A DNA stretch of 64,000 nucleotides from Cryptomeria japonica (Eukaryota > Streptophyta > Pinopsida > Cupressales > Cupressaceae). Below the pieces are notes generated by a model, which saw only the letters and a program-made list of their open reading frames with translations, did not search any database and was not told the origin of the DNA. The stretch spans positions 338,006,502-338,070,501 of the forward strand of contig NC_081414.1 in NCBI RefSeq assembly GCF_030272615.1, written 5' to 3'. Made by a program: the position numbers and the translations under genes. Positions 1-11,928 of this stretch are shown here, piece after piece (the first letter of the stretch is position 1; every line of letters starts with the position of its first letter).

Positions 1-835
1 ATTAGATTTCCTCATTATAAGGATTGTGACACTTTGCTCACACATAGGATGATAGATGGCATCCGTAGACTTGGGAGTTACATTTGCAACTCTTCTCTCA
101 CCTCTATATTTTTGAGGTGTCTCTCTCATTCTTTCATTGAAAAATTTCTATGCTAAGATCATTCTCTCTTTCTATTATTGTATTTTCTTAGGCTTTATGC
201 CATCTTCATAATCATGGGGTTTTTTGTCTTGTTTTTTCTCGTTAAAAATCTTCTGTCTCCTTCTTGGATTATGGTATGCTTGTTCTTAGTTTTGGCTTCT
301 CATTTTTATTATATATTCTATCCTCAAACAATTTCTCATTAATTATTTCTTTCTTGGTACTTCATGTTATTTTACTTTCTTAAATCATACTTGGGTCGAT
401 CCATATCTCAATGCCCTCTTTTAAAGATAGAAGAGATTAACATTTACAAATGGGTTGACCCATGTCTAGCACAATATATATTTTGTTGTGAAGAGTTGCA
501 TATAAATGAAGGATTTCTCTCTCTTGGTAAATTTTATGTCTCATCTTTAGAGAAGATATAAGAAGACTTTGTGAGGAGATTTGAATGTAATCAATTCACA
601 ATTATCTATCCATACATGAGTAAATTTAAAGCAATCAAATCAAAATATAAGAAAAGATATTTGAAGCACATTACAAAAGATATCTAAAGCAAATAGAACT
701 TTTGAAGAATATTAAAGAAAAAATTTAAGCATAATTTAGATCTACATCAAATTTATAAGTAGATTTGAAGGAGATTTGTGAGTAGACTGTTAAGTATTTT
801 TATGTACAGAATTATGAAGAAAGTTTGAGCAAATA
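1..835. other. AT-rich stretch, no gene recognised
   Basis: I see no coding region, RNA gene or clear element terminus here. Short open frames such as 364-561 are not supported by any family motif. The following repeat (836-1190) suggests this may be the upstream part of a decayed LTR, but no second copy was found to prove it. Confidence 0.4.
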
Positions 836-1190
836 GATTTTTGGAGGTTGGTGCCTTACTATAGAATATATAAGTTGGTCCTTAGTTGTGGGGATTGGTG
901 TCTCTAGTGGGTTGGTACCTATAGATATAAGTGGGGATTGGTGTATCCAGTAGGTTGGTGCCTACAAAGTTATAAGAGAAGTTATTATATAAAATAAAAT
1001 CTTTTGGTCATGGTTTTTGTTGAAAGGGTTTCCACATAAATTATGTGTTCTTCTTGTGTTATTAATTGTTGATATTTTGAAGTTGTTATTATTATGATTA
1101 TTGATTTGATAAATTAAAAATATTGTCTTATACTGATTCAAACCCCCCATTAGTATAAGATTGTGCTCATCAAACTTATGGGGCATATGT
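836..1190 (+). repeat. Degraded LTR 3'-end-like repeat, copy 1
   Basis: It shares its order of motifs with 1842-2220: repeated phrases of the type ggattggtgtctc and ggttggtgcct, then aaagggtttccacataaa, then a T-rich stretch, then attgtctta, a gattca plus C-run motif, and tgtgctcatca. The same order (gggtttccac, then gattca followed by a C tract) occurs near the 3' ends of the intact copia LTRs in this window. I infer an old, diverged LTR end. No priming site follows, so the element body is lost. Confidence 0.45.
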
Positions 1191-1311
1191 GAGAAGGATT
1201 ATGATTCAAATTATATCATATCTAAAATAGATTTAAATAATAAGTATATGTGAAGCATTTGAGGATTTACAAGCAAATTTTATGGAGTTTTAAGTGTGGA
1301 AGAGTGGATAA

Positions 1312-1315
<4 letters not shown>

Positions 1316-1345
<30 letters not shown>
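1316..1345. repeat. (TA)n microsatellite
   Basis: An uninterrupted run of about 15 TA dinucleotides lies between the two diverged LTR-like repeats. It is simple-sequence DNA with no coding sense. Confidence 0.95.
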
Positions 1346-1348
<3 letters not shown>

Positions 1349-1841
1349 GATCATTCAAGAGTTAGAATAGGAGAGATGAAGACATAAATATATATAAGGA
1401 GATTTTTCAATGAAGTGTTGTAGTGATATTGATGAGAATTTAGAAGATTTACAGTAAAATACAGTAAAATATTTTGAAGGAAGACATTAATTAAAATGTT
1501 ATAAGTTGATTTGTGGTGCATCATCTGCAAACTTGTGAGAGAAAAACTATGTGGAGTAAAAGATATATCAAATATGCATTAGTAGATTTGCATATGGAAA
1601 TATAAGTGAAGATTATTAACGGTAGATTACTAAGAATAACAACATATTATGAAAAACTTGTGAAAAGAGCACGCATTTATATTTGAGAAAAAAGTGTGTG
1701 AAAGTAGTTTTATCATCCAAGAGTACAATTGTGGGAAAAAAATATGCACAATCAGATTTTATAAAGGCCTTGTCATATATTAAAGAAGAAAACTATTGAG
1801 AAGGTGAATACTTACTCATTTGTATATTAGTGCTTCCTAGA

Positions 1842-2220
1842 AAGAAGAGATTGGTGTCCCTTACTAAGTTGGTACTCAATTGTGGGGCTTGGTATCTCTA
1901 TTTTGTTGATGCCTACAAAATTCTATAAGTGGGAATTGGTTTCTCCAGTAGGTTGGTGCCTGGAAATCATTTAAGAGGGAATTGGTGTCTCATTTGGGTT
2001 AGTGCATACAAATTTTACAAAAAGAGAATTTTATAAGTAATATTTTTTTATGGTTTCTTTCCAAAAGGGTTTCCATATAAATATCGTGTTTTTCTTATGT
2101 TGTTTAATAAAGATCTTGTGTGATTAATATTTTTATGGTTGTTAAGTTTTGAAAAAAACTAAAATATTGTCTTATATGGATTCATTCCCTTCTCAATATA
2201 AGTGTGTGCTCATCAGTTCC
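1842..2220 (+). repeat. Degraded LTR 3'-end-like repeat, copy 2
   Basis: This is the second copy of the repeat at 836-1190, about 1 kb downstream in the same orientation. It has the same succession of ggattggtgtct-type phrases, ccaaaagggtttccatataaa, a T-rich segment, attgtctta and gtgtgctcatca. The two copies are clearly diverged, so if they are the LTRs of one small element or a tandem pair the event is old. Similarity is by eye only. Confidence 0.45.
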
Positions 2221-2279
2221 ACTAGTTGAATGATGGAAGTACATTCTCTCCTATGATTTTTTTCTTTATCAAGGCTTGG

Positions 2280-2800
2280 ATGGTTTCTATGGACTTGAAA
2301 AGTGTTGATGTCATATCCAAAACTTTTGAGCTAAGGAAGAAAGGACTTATGAACAAATGTGTCAACATCTAGCCAACCTTTTGTGCTTCAAAATTTAGGA
2401 TTCATAAAAATTGGAGAGATAATTTCTTAATTAAGGTTTTTTCCAAATGTTTCTTTATGTTTGATTTCTTTGATAAAGATTCCAACTCTTTAATTATGAG
2501 AGATAATCTCTACATTTATGATTGTACACAATTATATTTACAAGAATGGAAATGTAATTTTGATCCTACATATAGTAAATTTGATTCCACTCCTTTTTAG
2601 TGTTGATTATATAATCATCCTTTTAAATATTAGACCCTACATCTCCCATAAATATTGGTAATAGTTTAGCCATAGTTTTTAGCTTGAAAGAAAATGTTAA
2701 TGAGGGGTGTCTTAGAGCTCATACAAAAATATACATGATTATAAATTTGTCCAAACCTATATTTATTAGTATGGAATCTAAGAAAGAATTTGGAAGTAAA
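2280..2800 (+). pseudogene. Decayed DUF4283-like transposon ORF (possible LINE ORF1)
   Basis: Translation from 2280 gives the pattern of the plant DUF4283 domain, found in LINE ORF1 and some host zinc-knuckle proteins. There is a basic N-terminal part with GLMNKCVNI, then KCFFMFDFFD, LYLQEWKCNFDP and STPF, and (one frame over, from about 2650) INIGNSLAIVF and IINLSKPIF. The last matches the family's conserved signature (IGNSLG ... DLSKPLP). In-frame stops sit where the family has Trp or Gln. A frameshift lies near 2645. No start, zinc knuckle or endonuclease follows. The match is from memory of the family pattern and needs a profile search. Confidence 0.45.
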
Positions 2801-4008
2801 AATTAGAAATACAAGTATACACCCCCATATAAATAGGACATACACAAAATCATTGTAGGGTTTAGTCTCCCTTGAGTTAAAGAAGGAATGGTGTGAAGTT
2901 GCAAATCCCTTAGGACAATGATAGTTGAGGAATCCAAATGTAGGACATACCCTAATATCTTCTCTCCTTTAGAATCTTTAGGCAATAGTTGCTCTCCCAA
3001 CTCCAAGAGAATATCTAGCCCTCAAATACTTTATAATTAAAATTTAGGCCCAACAAGTCACTTCAATAAAATTCTAAAGATTTGGAGTTCCTTATTAGAA
3101 AATCTTAACATTTAGCTAAAATTTAAAGAGGTAAAGGACATCTAATAGATTTAGATAAAATATTACTTTCCTTCAATATTTGATGATTTGTCTTGTAGAG
3201 ATTGAAAATAAGTCAAGGAAATTAGCAAGATAATGGGTGTAATTCCTCTCACCTTCCTAATGAATATTCTTTCATAGAATGTTATGGGCTCGATAACTTC
3301 ACCTTAGATTCACATTCCTATATTGATTAGGTGATTGCTTTTTTCATAGGTTTTTTAATGGAGGAAAAATTATGATACTAGTAAACATGAACAATTGGCT
3401 ACAATAGTTCACAAAAATAGTAAATGGATACATAAATGCAACAACTTATACATAGTGAGAGAGTCCACTATGAAGTCGAAACCAAAGGGAGAGATGGTAT
3501 ACCTTTCAAGAAACAAAGAAGGATATCCTAGAGTTTTTATGGCTCTATGGATGAAAGATTATTTTGTGATAGTCATAATCTCTTGTAAAGGCAAGGTGAT
3601 TGACCCTAATGGTATTTGGTCTTTTTTGGCCGTGCTCAATAATACACTTGTAAGTTGGCCACCAAAGGGGATAAATGTTTAATATAATTTTTTGGTTGAG
3701 GAACATCAATTTGACATATTTGGTATGCTTATTGGTTGCAATATATATGAGACAAGGTCCATTTTGACTATGGTTCTAGAATATAGATTTTCCACCCTCA
3801 TCATCTTAACAATTCTGACATTGTTTAGGCAACCAAAGAAGAACTTATAGTGACATTATGGGAATTCCTAGATCATTATCATTGTTAAGGTGATTGTAGC
3901 TAGTATAGGGTAGTTTTGACCATTACATCTATGATTTTAAGTAAAAAATATAGTATTATAAGGATTATTTTTAGGAAGATCATTTTGCCTCATGTTTTGT
4001 GTAAAAAG
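2801..4008. other. No recognisable gene; one unassigned open frame
   Basis: The only open frame of note is 3395-3682 on the plus strand (95 codons). It has no motif I recognise and may simply be downstream remains of the DUF4283-type ORF. Surrounding frames are full of stops. I see no LTR, priming site or RNA gene. Confidence 0.3.
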
Positions 4009-4100
4009 TATCATCCGTTAGAAATAATAAGTGGCAATAATACAACTAGTATAGTATCATCTGTTAGAAATACTAAGTGGCAATAATATAACTAGTATAT
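4009..4100. repeat. 46-bp tandem duplication
   Basis: Two adjacent copies of a unit starting tatcatc[c/t]gttagaaata and ending acaactagtat differ at only a few bases. It is a recent local duplication in noncoding DNA. Confidence 0.8.
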
Positions 4101-4349
4101 GATTGTGACATTGACCTTCTAGCCTATATACAATATAATATAAATTATATTTCAAGTGGTAAATCTTGGGGCATCATTCTAAAAATCTTTGGAGTCTAAG
4201 GTAAACCTTATAACACCAATTTGGAAGAAGTGAACATCATAGTTGATAGGCATTGGTCACATGTCCTTGAAAGGTGAATTATAGAGCTAAAGTTATTACT
4301 GTGTCTAAACAACTGATGCCCCACTTTATCACTTGAGGAAACAAGGACC

Positions 4350-4475
4350 CACCTTTTTCTTTCTTGTCTTACCTTTATTTTTATTTTTCCTCCCTCTCCT
4401 TTCTTCTTTCTTTCTTTCTTTTATTTTCTTTTGCTTTCCTTTACTTTTTTCTTTTTTTCCCTCTGCCCTTTTCAA
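4350..4475. repeat. Pyrimidine-rich low-complexity tract
   Basis: The plus strand is almost pure C/T, rich in ttctttct-type runs. It creates open frames on both strands (Phe/Leu/Ser-rich one way, Lys/Glu-rich the other) that I do not regard as genes. Such tracts occur in leaders and LTRs of large plant gypsy elements, but nothing here proves that origin. Confidence 0.8.
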
Positions 4476-4883
4476 GATTTTGGGGATCTGGGATGGGAGT
4501 TGCTTGTTCCCTTTTGGGGTCAAGAAACTCTGATCCCCGACCCCCACTCCTACCTTTGTTTGGTTGGTGGTGTCAAGAATGTTGGATCCTCGACCCCTAA
4601 CACTCTATTTTAGGAATTGAGTATTAAGGATGTTGAGTGTGCATGTCTCTATACACACTTGACATCCCCAACTCCCAACCCACCAAAAGGGCACAACCCT
4701 ACCTACTGTACGAGGTGTATTTATTACACCTTTTAGACCTATAAATACCTAGATTTAGGGGTCATTTCCTCACATCTCTTTTATTTTTTATATCGCACTT
4801 GAGCTTGTTTTCTAGAGTTTTGAGTGGTAGAAGTTTTTTTTGTGGGTGTGAGAGAGATTAGATGGCTTCTAAGACATCTTTTG
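4476..4883. other. Left flank of copia-1
   Basis: A more GC-rich segment with repeated phrases of the type gatccc(c)gacccc and gacatcccc. Similar phrases (ggggattcgacatccttgatcc) recur at about 12460-12780, on the other side of copia-1. I infer one older repeat unit interrupted by the insertion, but the flanks cannot be joined precisely and no coding function is visible. Confidence 0.35.
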
Positions 4884-5529
4884 TGTTACAATCTAGGGTT
4901 TCCATTGCACCAAAAGATCAACCTCCAGACCAATATTATAGTTTCAATTACATAGCATGGACCTAATTCAAATTCCCAAATGATTACATCCACCATAAAT
5001 CCCGCTAAGGTCAACCGCAACACGCTACACCACCAAAAATACTACATAACACGTAAATCATCACCGATTCATAGAAATCACCAAAAAATCGCACAACGAT
5101 CAATGCAGATCACCAAAACAAATTGGACATGAATAGGAAATACCAGCAAGAACGTTAGAATCATTCGAAATAGTTGCACCAACACCTCTTTTCAACTCTT
5201 CATCGATCAACGTCTCAAAGCTCAAGAACACAACCAATTAGAAACTATCATGAGGAAAGATAACTTACAGAGCACAAAATCATGAACCATATGATATGAA
5301 GATACACAAGATCATCCCCAACAATAATCCAAAGTCTCAGCACAAGATTTGATCACACCTGAATATACCAGAGGAAATACCAGACTCTGCAAAATAGTGA
5401 TCAACAAAACCAAACTACAAAACCATATCAAAAAATCTTCCCAAACTCACTAGAATAACTCACAAGAATATGTTGACATCAATGACAACAAAATATCCTA
5501 GCAGCAACAATGATCAACCAAATCTAACA
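4884..5529 (-). repeat. 3' LTR of copia-1
   Basis: On the plus strand it runs from tgttaca to ctaaca, so the minus strand reads TG...CA. It aligns along its length with 11282-11928: shared stretches include aaagatcaacc, ttcccaaatgattacatcca, agctcaagaacacaaccaat and atgttgacatcaatgacaac. The copies differ at many positions, so the insertion is not recent. Confidence 0.88.
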
Positions 5530-5530
5530 A

Positions 5531-5541
5531 TCTCCCCCTTT
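5531..5541 (-). other. Polypurine tract of copia-1
   Basis: The minus strand reads AAAGGGGGAGA directly before the 3' LTR, within the phrase tgccatcaatgccaaaggggg common in plant copia elements. It is the expected site of plus-strand DNA priming. Confidence 0.85.
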
Positions 5542-5814
5542 GGCATTGATGGCAACATATGAATGTGAAAAACAATCAATGCAAAGAAAGAAGATATCAC
5601 CAACAAACTCCCAGTAAGATCAAGATAGATAAAGAATTTTTTCACATGATCTCTCTCCCCCTTTGACAACAATGCCAAAGATCACCAAAATAGAAAACCA
5701 AACTCTCTCCCCCTAAAACACAGACTACTCCAGCAGAGGAGCAACACCAACTCATCAATCCATAAAAAGAATAAGGCTCTGAATTCCACTGGATCGATGA
5801 AACTCAATGCATCT

Positions 5815-8800
5815 AATTCTCATCAGGAGGGGTGGAGACCCCTAACTTGTCTCTCAAATAGACAAATGTATATGCAAGCAAAGGCTTAGTGAAAATATCA
5901 ACAATTTATTCCTTTGTAGATATATATTCCAGCTTCACCTTCTGTTCACTGACTTGCTCTCTCAAGTAATTATATTTGATTGATGTGTGCTTAGTATTTG
6001 AATGTTGCATTGGATTCTTAGACATGTTTATAGCACTGGAATTATCATAGTATATAGCAGTAGGCTCATCATAAATAACTCTGATATCTTTCAGTATTTG
6101 CTTCATCCAAACTATCTGAGTGCAATTACTGGCAGAAACAATGTACTCAGTTTCAATAGTAAATAAAGATACTGAATATTGTTTCTTGCTAGCCCATGAA
6201 AGAAAATTCTTACCTAAAAATAATGGTCCACCAGTAGTACTCTTCTGAGCATCAACATCACCAACCCAATCTATAACAATGTAAGCACACAACATGAAAT
6301 CATCATTCTTTGGATATCATAAACCATAATCCTCAGTTCCCTTTATATATCTGAATATTCTTTAAATAGCAGTGACATGACTCCCCTTCGGATCAAATTG
6401 ATATCTAGTAGCCATACACACAACATGCATAACGTCAGGCCTAGTCTGAGTAAGATATAGCAATCCACCAACCATAGATCTGTACAAACTCTGATTAGCT
6501 TTAGGTGATTTATCATTTTTAGACAATTTACAACCAGTCACCATAGGATTTCCAACTGGTTTGGAATCATCTAATCCAAACTTCTCAAGCAATTCCTTTA
6601 CATACTTAGTTTGAGATATAAAGGTACCTTTTCCCATCTGTGCAATTTGTAAACATAAGAAAAATTCCATCTCACCAATCATAGACATCTCAAATTATTT
6701 TTGCTTATCACCGACAAACTTCATACTCATATCATCATCACCACCAAAGATAATGTCATCAAAAAAGACCTCAACAATCAAATTATCATTTTCAATCTTA
6801 AAGTACGGTTTACTATCAACAACGCCTTTCATAAATCCCAATTTTAGCAAATATTTGTCTAACCTAGCATACCAGGCTCTAGGGGATTATTTCAATCCAT
6901 AAAGTTCTTTCTTCAACTTACATACCATGTCTCCATCATCTGACAGTGAAAATCCATCAGGCTATTCAATGTACACTTCTTCTTCTAGATCACCATTCAA
7001 AAATGCAGATTTGACATCCATCTGATATACCTTGAAATCTTTTTAAGAAACATAAGCAAGCAACAATCTAACAACTTCAATTCTAGCATCCAGAGAAAAA
7101 GTTTCTTCATAATCAATCCCTTCTTGCTTTGAATATCCTTTGTAGACCAGTCTGGCTTTATTTCTGACTACTTCACCGACTTCATTCAATTTGTTCCTAA
7201 AAACCCATTTAGTAGCAATAAAAATTTTATCCTTAGATCTAGGCACATGTTCCCAAGTGTTGTTATTTTCAATATGATCTAACTCTTCTTCCATGGCTCT
7301 AATCTAGTTATGCTTCAACAAAATCTGTAGGTTTAATTTTAGAAATCAAACATACTTCCTCTGCAGCTAACCTTCTTCTAGTCATCACACCTTTATACTT
7401 ATCACCAATAATCTTATTTTTAGAATGATTCAATCTTACATATATCAGAGTCTTCTGATTGTTCTGATCTTCAGGTTCCTGCACATCATCACCAACAGAA
7501 ACAACATCCATATTCACAATCTCTACCGGATCATTATACTTAGGCTCTTCAAGATGAATAGGAGCTAAAACAAAATGTTGACCTTCATCACAAGCTTTGA
7601 TCTCCTTCCCAAGGTTTTCATCCACCTTCACACTTGCACTCTCAACTATCTTTCTCAATCTCTTATTATAGCACCAATAGGATTTGCTATTTGTAGAATA
7701 TCCCAAAAAGATACCTTCATCACTTCTAGCACCAAACTTTCCAATATCCTCATCTCTCTTGATATAGCATTTGCTACCCAAATAATTGAAATATTTCATA
7801 GTAGGAACATGACCAAACCAAAGCTCATAAGGGGTCTTACCAGTATCACCTTTAATATGAACTCTATTGAATGTATATACTGCAGTGCTAATAGCTTCTC
7901 TCCAGTAGATCTTCAGAACATTTCCTTCAATTAACATAGTTCTTGTAGCATCTAAAACAATACAATTATTCCTTTCAACAATCCCATTCTGTTGTGGGGT
8001 CCTAGGAGCAGATAACTGTCTTCTGATTCCATGCATCTCACAGAAAGAATTGAACTAACCGAAACAAAATTCTCCACCTCTGTCAAATCTCAGACGCTTC
8101 AGCTTCAATCCGGACTCAGTTTCAACTTAGCTTTGAATATCTTGAATTTATCAAATGCTTCCAATTTTTCCTTCAAAAAGATAACCCACATCATTCTGGA
8201 ATAATCATCAATTAGCAACATAAAGTATATATCAACCTACACACTTCTAACATTTGTAGGTCCACACAAGTTAGTATGCACAAGATCTAATAATTCATCT
8301 GATGTATATCATTTACTCTTGAAATAAATTCTTGTTTTCTCACCCAAATGACATTCCTTACATACCAGATTAACAGGTTTAACAATCTTAGACAGATCCC
8401 TAACAACTTGTGTAGAACTGATTTTGATTAATGAATCAAAGTTTACATGACACATCCTTCTATGCTACAACCAACTCTCATCTAACTTAGCAATCAAACA
8501 AATTTTCTCACTATAATTCAAATGAAAAATATTACCTTCAGTCTTAGTCCCAAATGCAATCTCTATACCAGAGGCATTCAAGATCTTGCATTTTCCATCT
8601 TTGAATTGTAGATCATAACCTTTATCAACCATCTGTCAAATAGTCAAAATATTATGCTTTAAACCTTTAACATACTGTGAGACATCATCAATGTTATGCT
8701 TACCATCAAAAGAAATAGAAGCTCTCCCACAAATTACACAGGCTTTGTCATCTCCAAATCTAACTATTCCACCATCATACCTTTCCATGCTTTAAAATTT

Positions 8801-8880
8801 GATTTTGTCACTGGTCATATGATGTGAACAACAATTTTCAATCACCCATTCACCCTTTTCTTCTACCTTTGTAGCCAAAG
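5815..8880 (-). pseudogene. copia-1 pol (protease, integrase, RT, RNase H), dead
   Basis: In coding order on the minus strand: protease-like site near 8820, where the usual DSG reads ENC before CSHHMT; GAG-pre-integrase HRRMCHVNF; integrase core to 7308 with SAPRTPQQNGIVERNN; RT in broken pieces (FRNKLNEVGEVVRNKARLV, 7043-7294; [13 protein letters not shown], 6362-6688); RNase H with STTGGPLFLGK (5906-6295), ending in a tail resembling DIFTKPL near 5870. The first integrase Asp appears as Asn (HTNLCGP) while the Glu of VERN is kept. Several frameshifts and stops separate the parts; the stop before the DIFTKPL segment falls at a usual Gln codon. No function is possible. Confidence 0.9.
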
Positions 8881-9597
8881 CTTTCTACTCAACAAAATAA
8901 CTAGTGGAATCAATAGGCACAGGTCTATCTTCTTTAATGGCAATAAACACAACTTCATCTCCTTCTAATTCATCATCTGTAACACCTTCATTTGCAACAT
9001 AATAATAGTTGTTCTGGTTCCTAAACTTCCGATTAGACTTATAAGGCTTATCATACTTTTCATTCTTCTCATATCTATCATTCCTATCAAACTTATCAAA
9101 CTTATCATGTCTATCATACTTAGCCATTCTCTCCGGGAATCTATAAGAAAAATGTCCTATCTTATCACAAGAAAAACATTTCAGGGGAAACTTTCCATCA
9201 TACTTACCAACACCTTTAGACAATCTTTGGGTAATCAATGCTTCAAGTTCATCAAACTCTCTTTCTTGCTTTGCTATCTCTCTTCTTTCTCTTTCATATC
9301 TGGATATCTCGCACTCATCAACATCATATTTCTATTTAACGGATACAGATGTTGATGCTTTGAATGTTGTCTTACAATTTCCATGTGATTCTCCAAATTC
9401 GCTCAACTCAAATACAACAAGTTTTCCAAACAACACATCTCTTATCACTGTAGTTACACTCTGTATCTCATCAATAGCGGCAACCTTATGTTTATAAGTA
9501 AAAGGCAAAGATATCAACACCGTAGCAACAATATCATCTTCTTCAATCTTTCCACCAGCAGATATGATACCAAGGACAAGCTCATTCACCCTAGCCA

Positions 9598-10822
9598 TGT
9601 TAGAAATATGTTGGATTTGGTTAAGTGTTGTCATTGATGTCAACACTATATCCCAGTTGGAGACTATCCTGGTTAGTCTTGGTGATCTTTTTGGTTCTGG
9701 CTGTGATTCTGATCTGGTATGATCAGACCTCTAGAATCAATTTTTGATGCTTATTATGATGGTTACATACTTGCTATATTTTGGTGGTTTCATGGTTTGG
9801 TTATCACTTTTGGTATTTCTAGTTACCGGCTTGTTCTTGGCTTTACCGGCTAAGATTTTGGCTTTATTGGCTTCTGGCACTTTCAGTTAGCTTTACCGGT
9901 ATGTTGTTTTGGTGACTTGGTCAGTGGATTTTGGGTTTGGCTTATGGAATCAGTTTCTTTCATGATGTTGGTGCTTCTTGATCATATCCCGAGCATTTGT
10001 TGATTTTGCATTGGATGGTGTGCTATTATGGTGGTCCTATTTGGATCCGGTTAAACTTTCACTAAGGGTTTCTACCGGCAAGTGAATCATGTTGGATCTT
10101 GGTATTAGCAGAATCCCCGTTGGACATAATTGTTTGGCTACTTGATTTAGGTCCATGCTATGTAATGTAAATAATAATATTGGTCTGGTGGTATCATGTG
10201 ATGTAATTTTTGTAATTACGGGTTTATGGGTTTAGGGTTTAGTCGACCTTGTTAATAAGGTTGATGATTTGTATTTATAGGTGACCTATTCATGTAAATG
10301 GACATGCAATGGTTATGGTTGGTTAAGTCTGCATTACCAGAGAAAGAATTAAGTGTGAATAAAGTTATATCATTTAAGTGAAGGTGGTAAAGGTTTTGCA
10401 TTCTAGAGAAGACATCAGTGCTTAACCAGAATTGTATTAGGCATTAGTAGATGCTACTTTCACAGTTCATTGTTTTCTGGATTGTAGTTCGATGATTTTG
10501 TAAGTCAATGAGACTTTCCTTTGTGACGAGCAGTGCACTCTAGGTTGTTGGCCTTTCTACATGTGTAGACCCCATTGTAATTATTCACATTACTACTACA
10601 GAGTATTCATCTGGTTGTGGGTAGGGTTTCCCAGTGTGGTTTTTCCCTTTCCGGATTTTCCACGTCAAAATATTGGTGTTATGTGTGTTGTGCTTTCATG
10701 TTATATTCTTCATTGGGTTGTGCTCTGATATAAGGTTTATAATTTTATTAATTACTATATTGTTAGTAAATTGATTCACCCCCCCCCCCTCAGTTTACTG
10801 TCGGTGTCAGTGCGTTCCAACA
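9598..10822 (+). mobile_element. Solo LTR inserted in copia-1 gag (TSD AGCCA)
   Basis: A 1225-bp segment runs from TGTTAGAAAT to TTCCAACA and is flanked by the perfect 5-bp direct repeat agcca (9593-9597 and 10823-10827). Removing it rejoins the copia-1 gag frame. It has no internal region, so the full element was lost by LTR-LTR recombination. It carries a telobox, a TATA-like box, a ggttttcc/ttttccacgt segment and a long C tract near its 3' end, the same order as the other copia LTRs here. It is younger than copia-1. Confidence 0.93.
10228..10280 (+). promoter_or_regulatory. Telobox and TATA-like element of the solo LTR
   Basis: gggtttagggttta at 10228-10241 is two plant telomere-like units (telobox). 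A TATA-like tatttatag lies about 30 bp downstream at 10272-10280. This is a plausible U3 promoter core; activity is inferred. Confidence 0.5.
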
Positions 10823-11267
10823 AGCCATGCATGAATTTATGTTCTCATTATCTTCCATCTTCAATGTCTTATACTTTCCTTTTAAACTCTGCAACTTAGT
10901 AACTTTCACTTGACTATCACCTTCATGCAGGATTTTAAGATTCACCCAGATCTCATGTGCGGTCTAAAGTTCCATGACATTTGTCATTTCAGAATCAGTC
11001 AGAGCACTGAGTAATGCTTCCTTCACTCTGATGTTATATTCAATACCTTTAACCTCATCAGGAGTGGATGGTCTATTCTGAGGAACAACATAGGCATTCT
11101 TAGTAATCTTCCAGTAATCTTCTCCAAGACATTTCAAATGTATCTCCCCATCTCTTCCACACAATATAGTTGCTTCCATCAAACCTTAGACTTTCTCTCT
11201 TGAAAAGATTAGCTTGAGCTGCCATCTTGGATCTCCTCAAGTGATTAAGATTCTACCGGAGGATCTA

Positions 11268-11279
11268 GCTCTGATACTA
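11268..11279 (-). other. Primer-binding site of copia-1 (initiator tRNA-Met type)
   Basis: The minus strand reads tagtatcagagc next to the 5' LTR, against the plant copia consensus tggtatcagagc. It is complementary to the 3' end of initiator tRNA-Met, with mismatches from decay. Confidence 0.8.
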
Positions 11280-11281
11280 AT

Positions 11282-11928
11282 TATTACAAGTTAGGGTTGT
11301 TGTTGCACAAAAAGATCAACCTTCGAACCAATATTATAGTTTACATTACATAGCATGGCCCTAATTCAAATTCCCAAATGATTACATCCACCAAAAATCT
11401 CGCCAAGATCAACTGCAATACGCTACACCACTAGAAATACTGCATAACACACAAACCATCATCTGTTCATATAAATCACCAAACAATCACACAATGATCA
11501 ATGCCAATTGCCAAAATTAATAGGACACAAATAGGAACACGCCAATAAGCATGTTAAAATCATCCAGAATAGTTGCACCAACACCTCTTTTGAAATCTTC
11601 ATCGGTCAACATCTCAAAGCTCAAGAACACAACCAATCAACAACTTTCATGAGGAAAGATAACTTGTGGAGCACCAAATCATAAACCATTTGATATGAAG
11701 ATACAAAAGATCATCCCCAAAAATAATCCAAAGTCTCAGCACAAGGTCTTATCACACCAAAATATACCAGAGGAAATACCGGATTGTGCAAAATAGTGAT
11801 CAACAAAACCAAACTACAAAACCGGATAAAAAACTCTTCCCAAACTCACCGAAATAACTCATAGGAATATGTTGACATCAATGACAACAACATATCCTAA
11901 TAGAACCAATGATTAACCAAATCTAACA
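11282..11928 (-). repeat. 5' LTR of copia-1
   Basis: It pairs with 4884-5529. The inner end has decayed from CA to TA, but the primer site follows at the right spacing. On the outer side the sequence continues atctcccc, matching the start of the internal polypurine region; see findings. Confidence 0.85.

Larger units (their letters stand above)
8881..11225 (-). pseudogene. copia-1 gag, interrupted by a solo LTR
   Basis: The minus-strand ATG at 11225 begins a copia-type Gag (KRESLRFDGSNY). A frameshift near 11165 follows, then a readable segment to 10964 and, beyond a stop, on to 10823. There a 1.2-kb solo LTR intervenes. The frame resumes at 9597 with MARVNELVLGI and runs to about 9332. The zinc knuckle lies at 9238-8885 as CFSCDKIGHFSYRF, with the final Cys replaced by Phe. 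Downstream are repeated Asp/Lys/Tyr-rich residues. In life Gag would form the particle and bind RNA. Confidence 0.85.
4884..11928 (-). mobile_element. Ty1/copia retrotransposon copia-1 (degraded, minus strand)
   Basis: The element has two related LTRs (4884-5529 and 11282-11928), a Met-type primer site next to the right LTR, a polypurine tract next to the left LTR, and gag, integrase, RT and RNase H remains in copia order on the minus strand. Left and right outer flanks (ttttg / atctc) do not form a target-site duplication. Homology with the internal polypurine region continues for about 8 bp beyond the right LTR, so the right border may have been rearranged. A solo LTR lies inside gag. Many stops and frameshifts show it is long dead. 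Confidence 0.9.

Noticed and set aside
4329-4613. Overlapping open frames on both strands in the C/T tract
   Set aside because: They arise from low-complexity pyrimidine DNA and encode only Phe/Leu or Lys/Glu runs.
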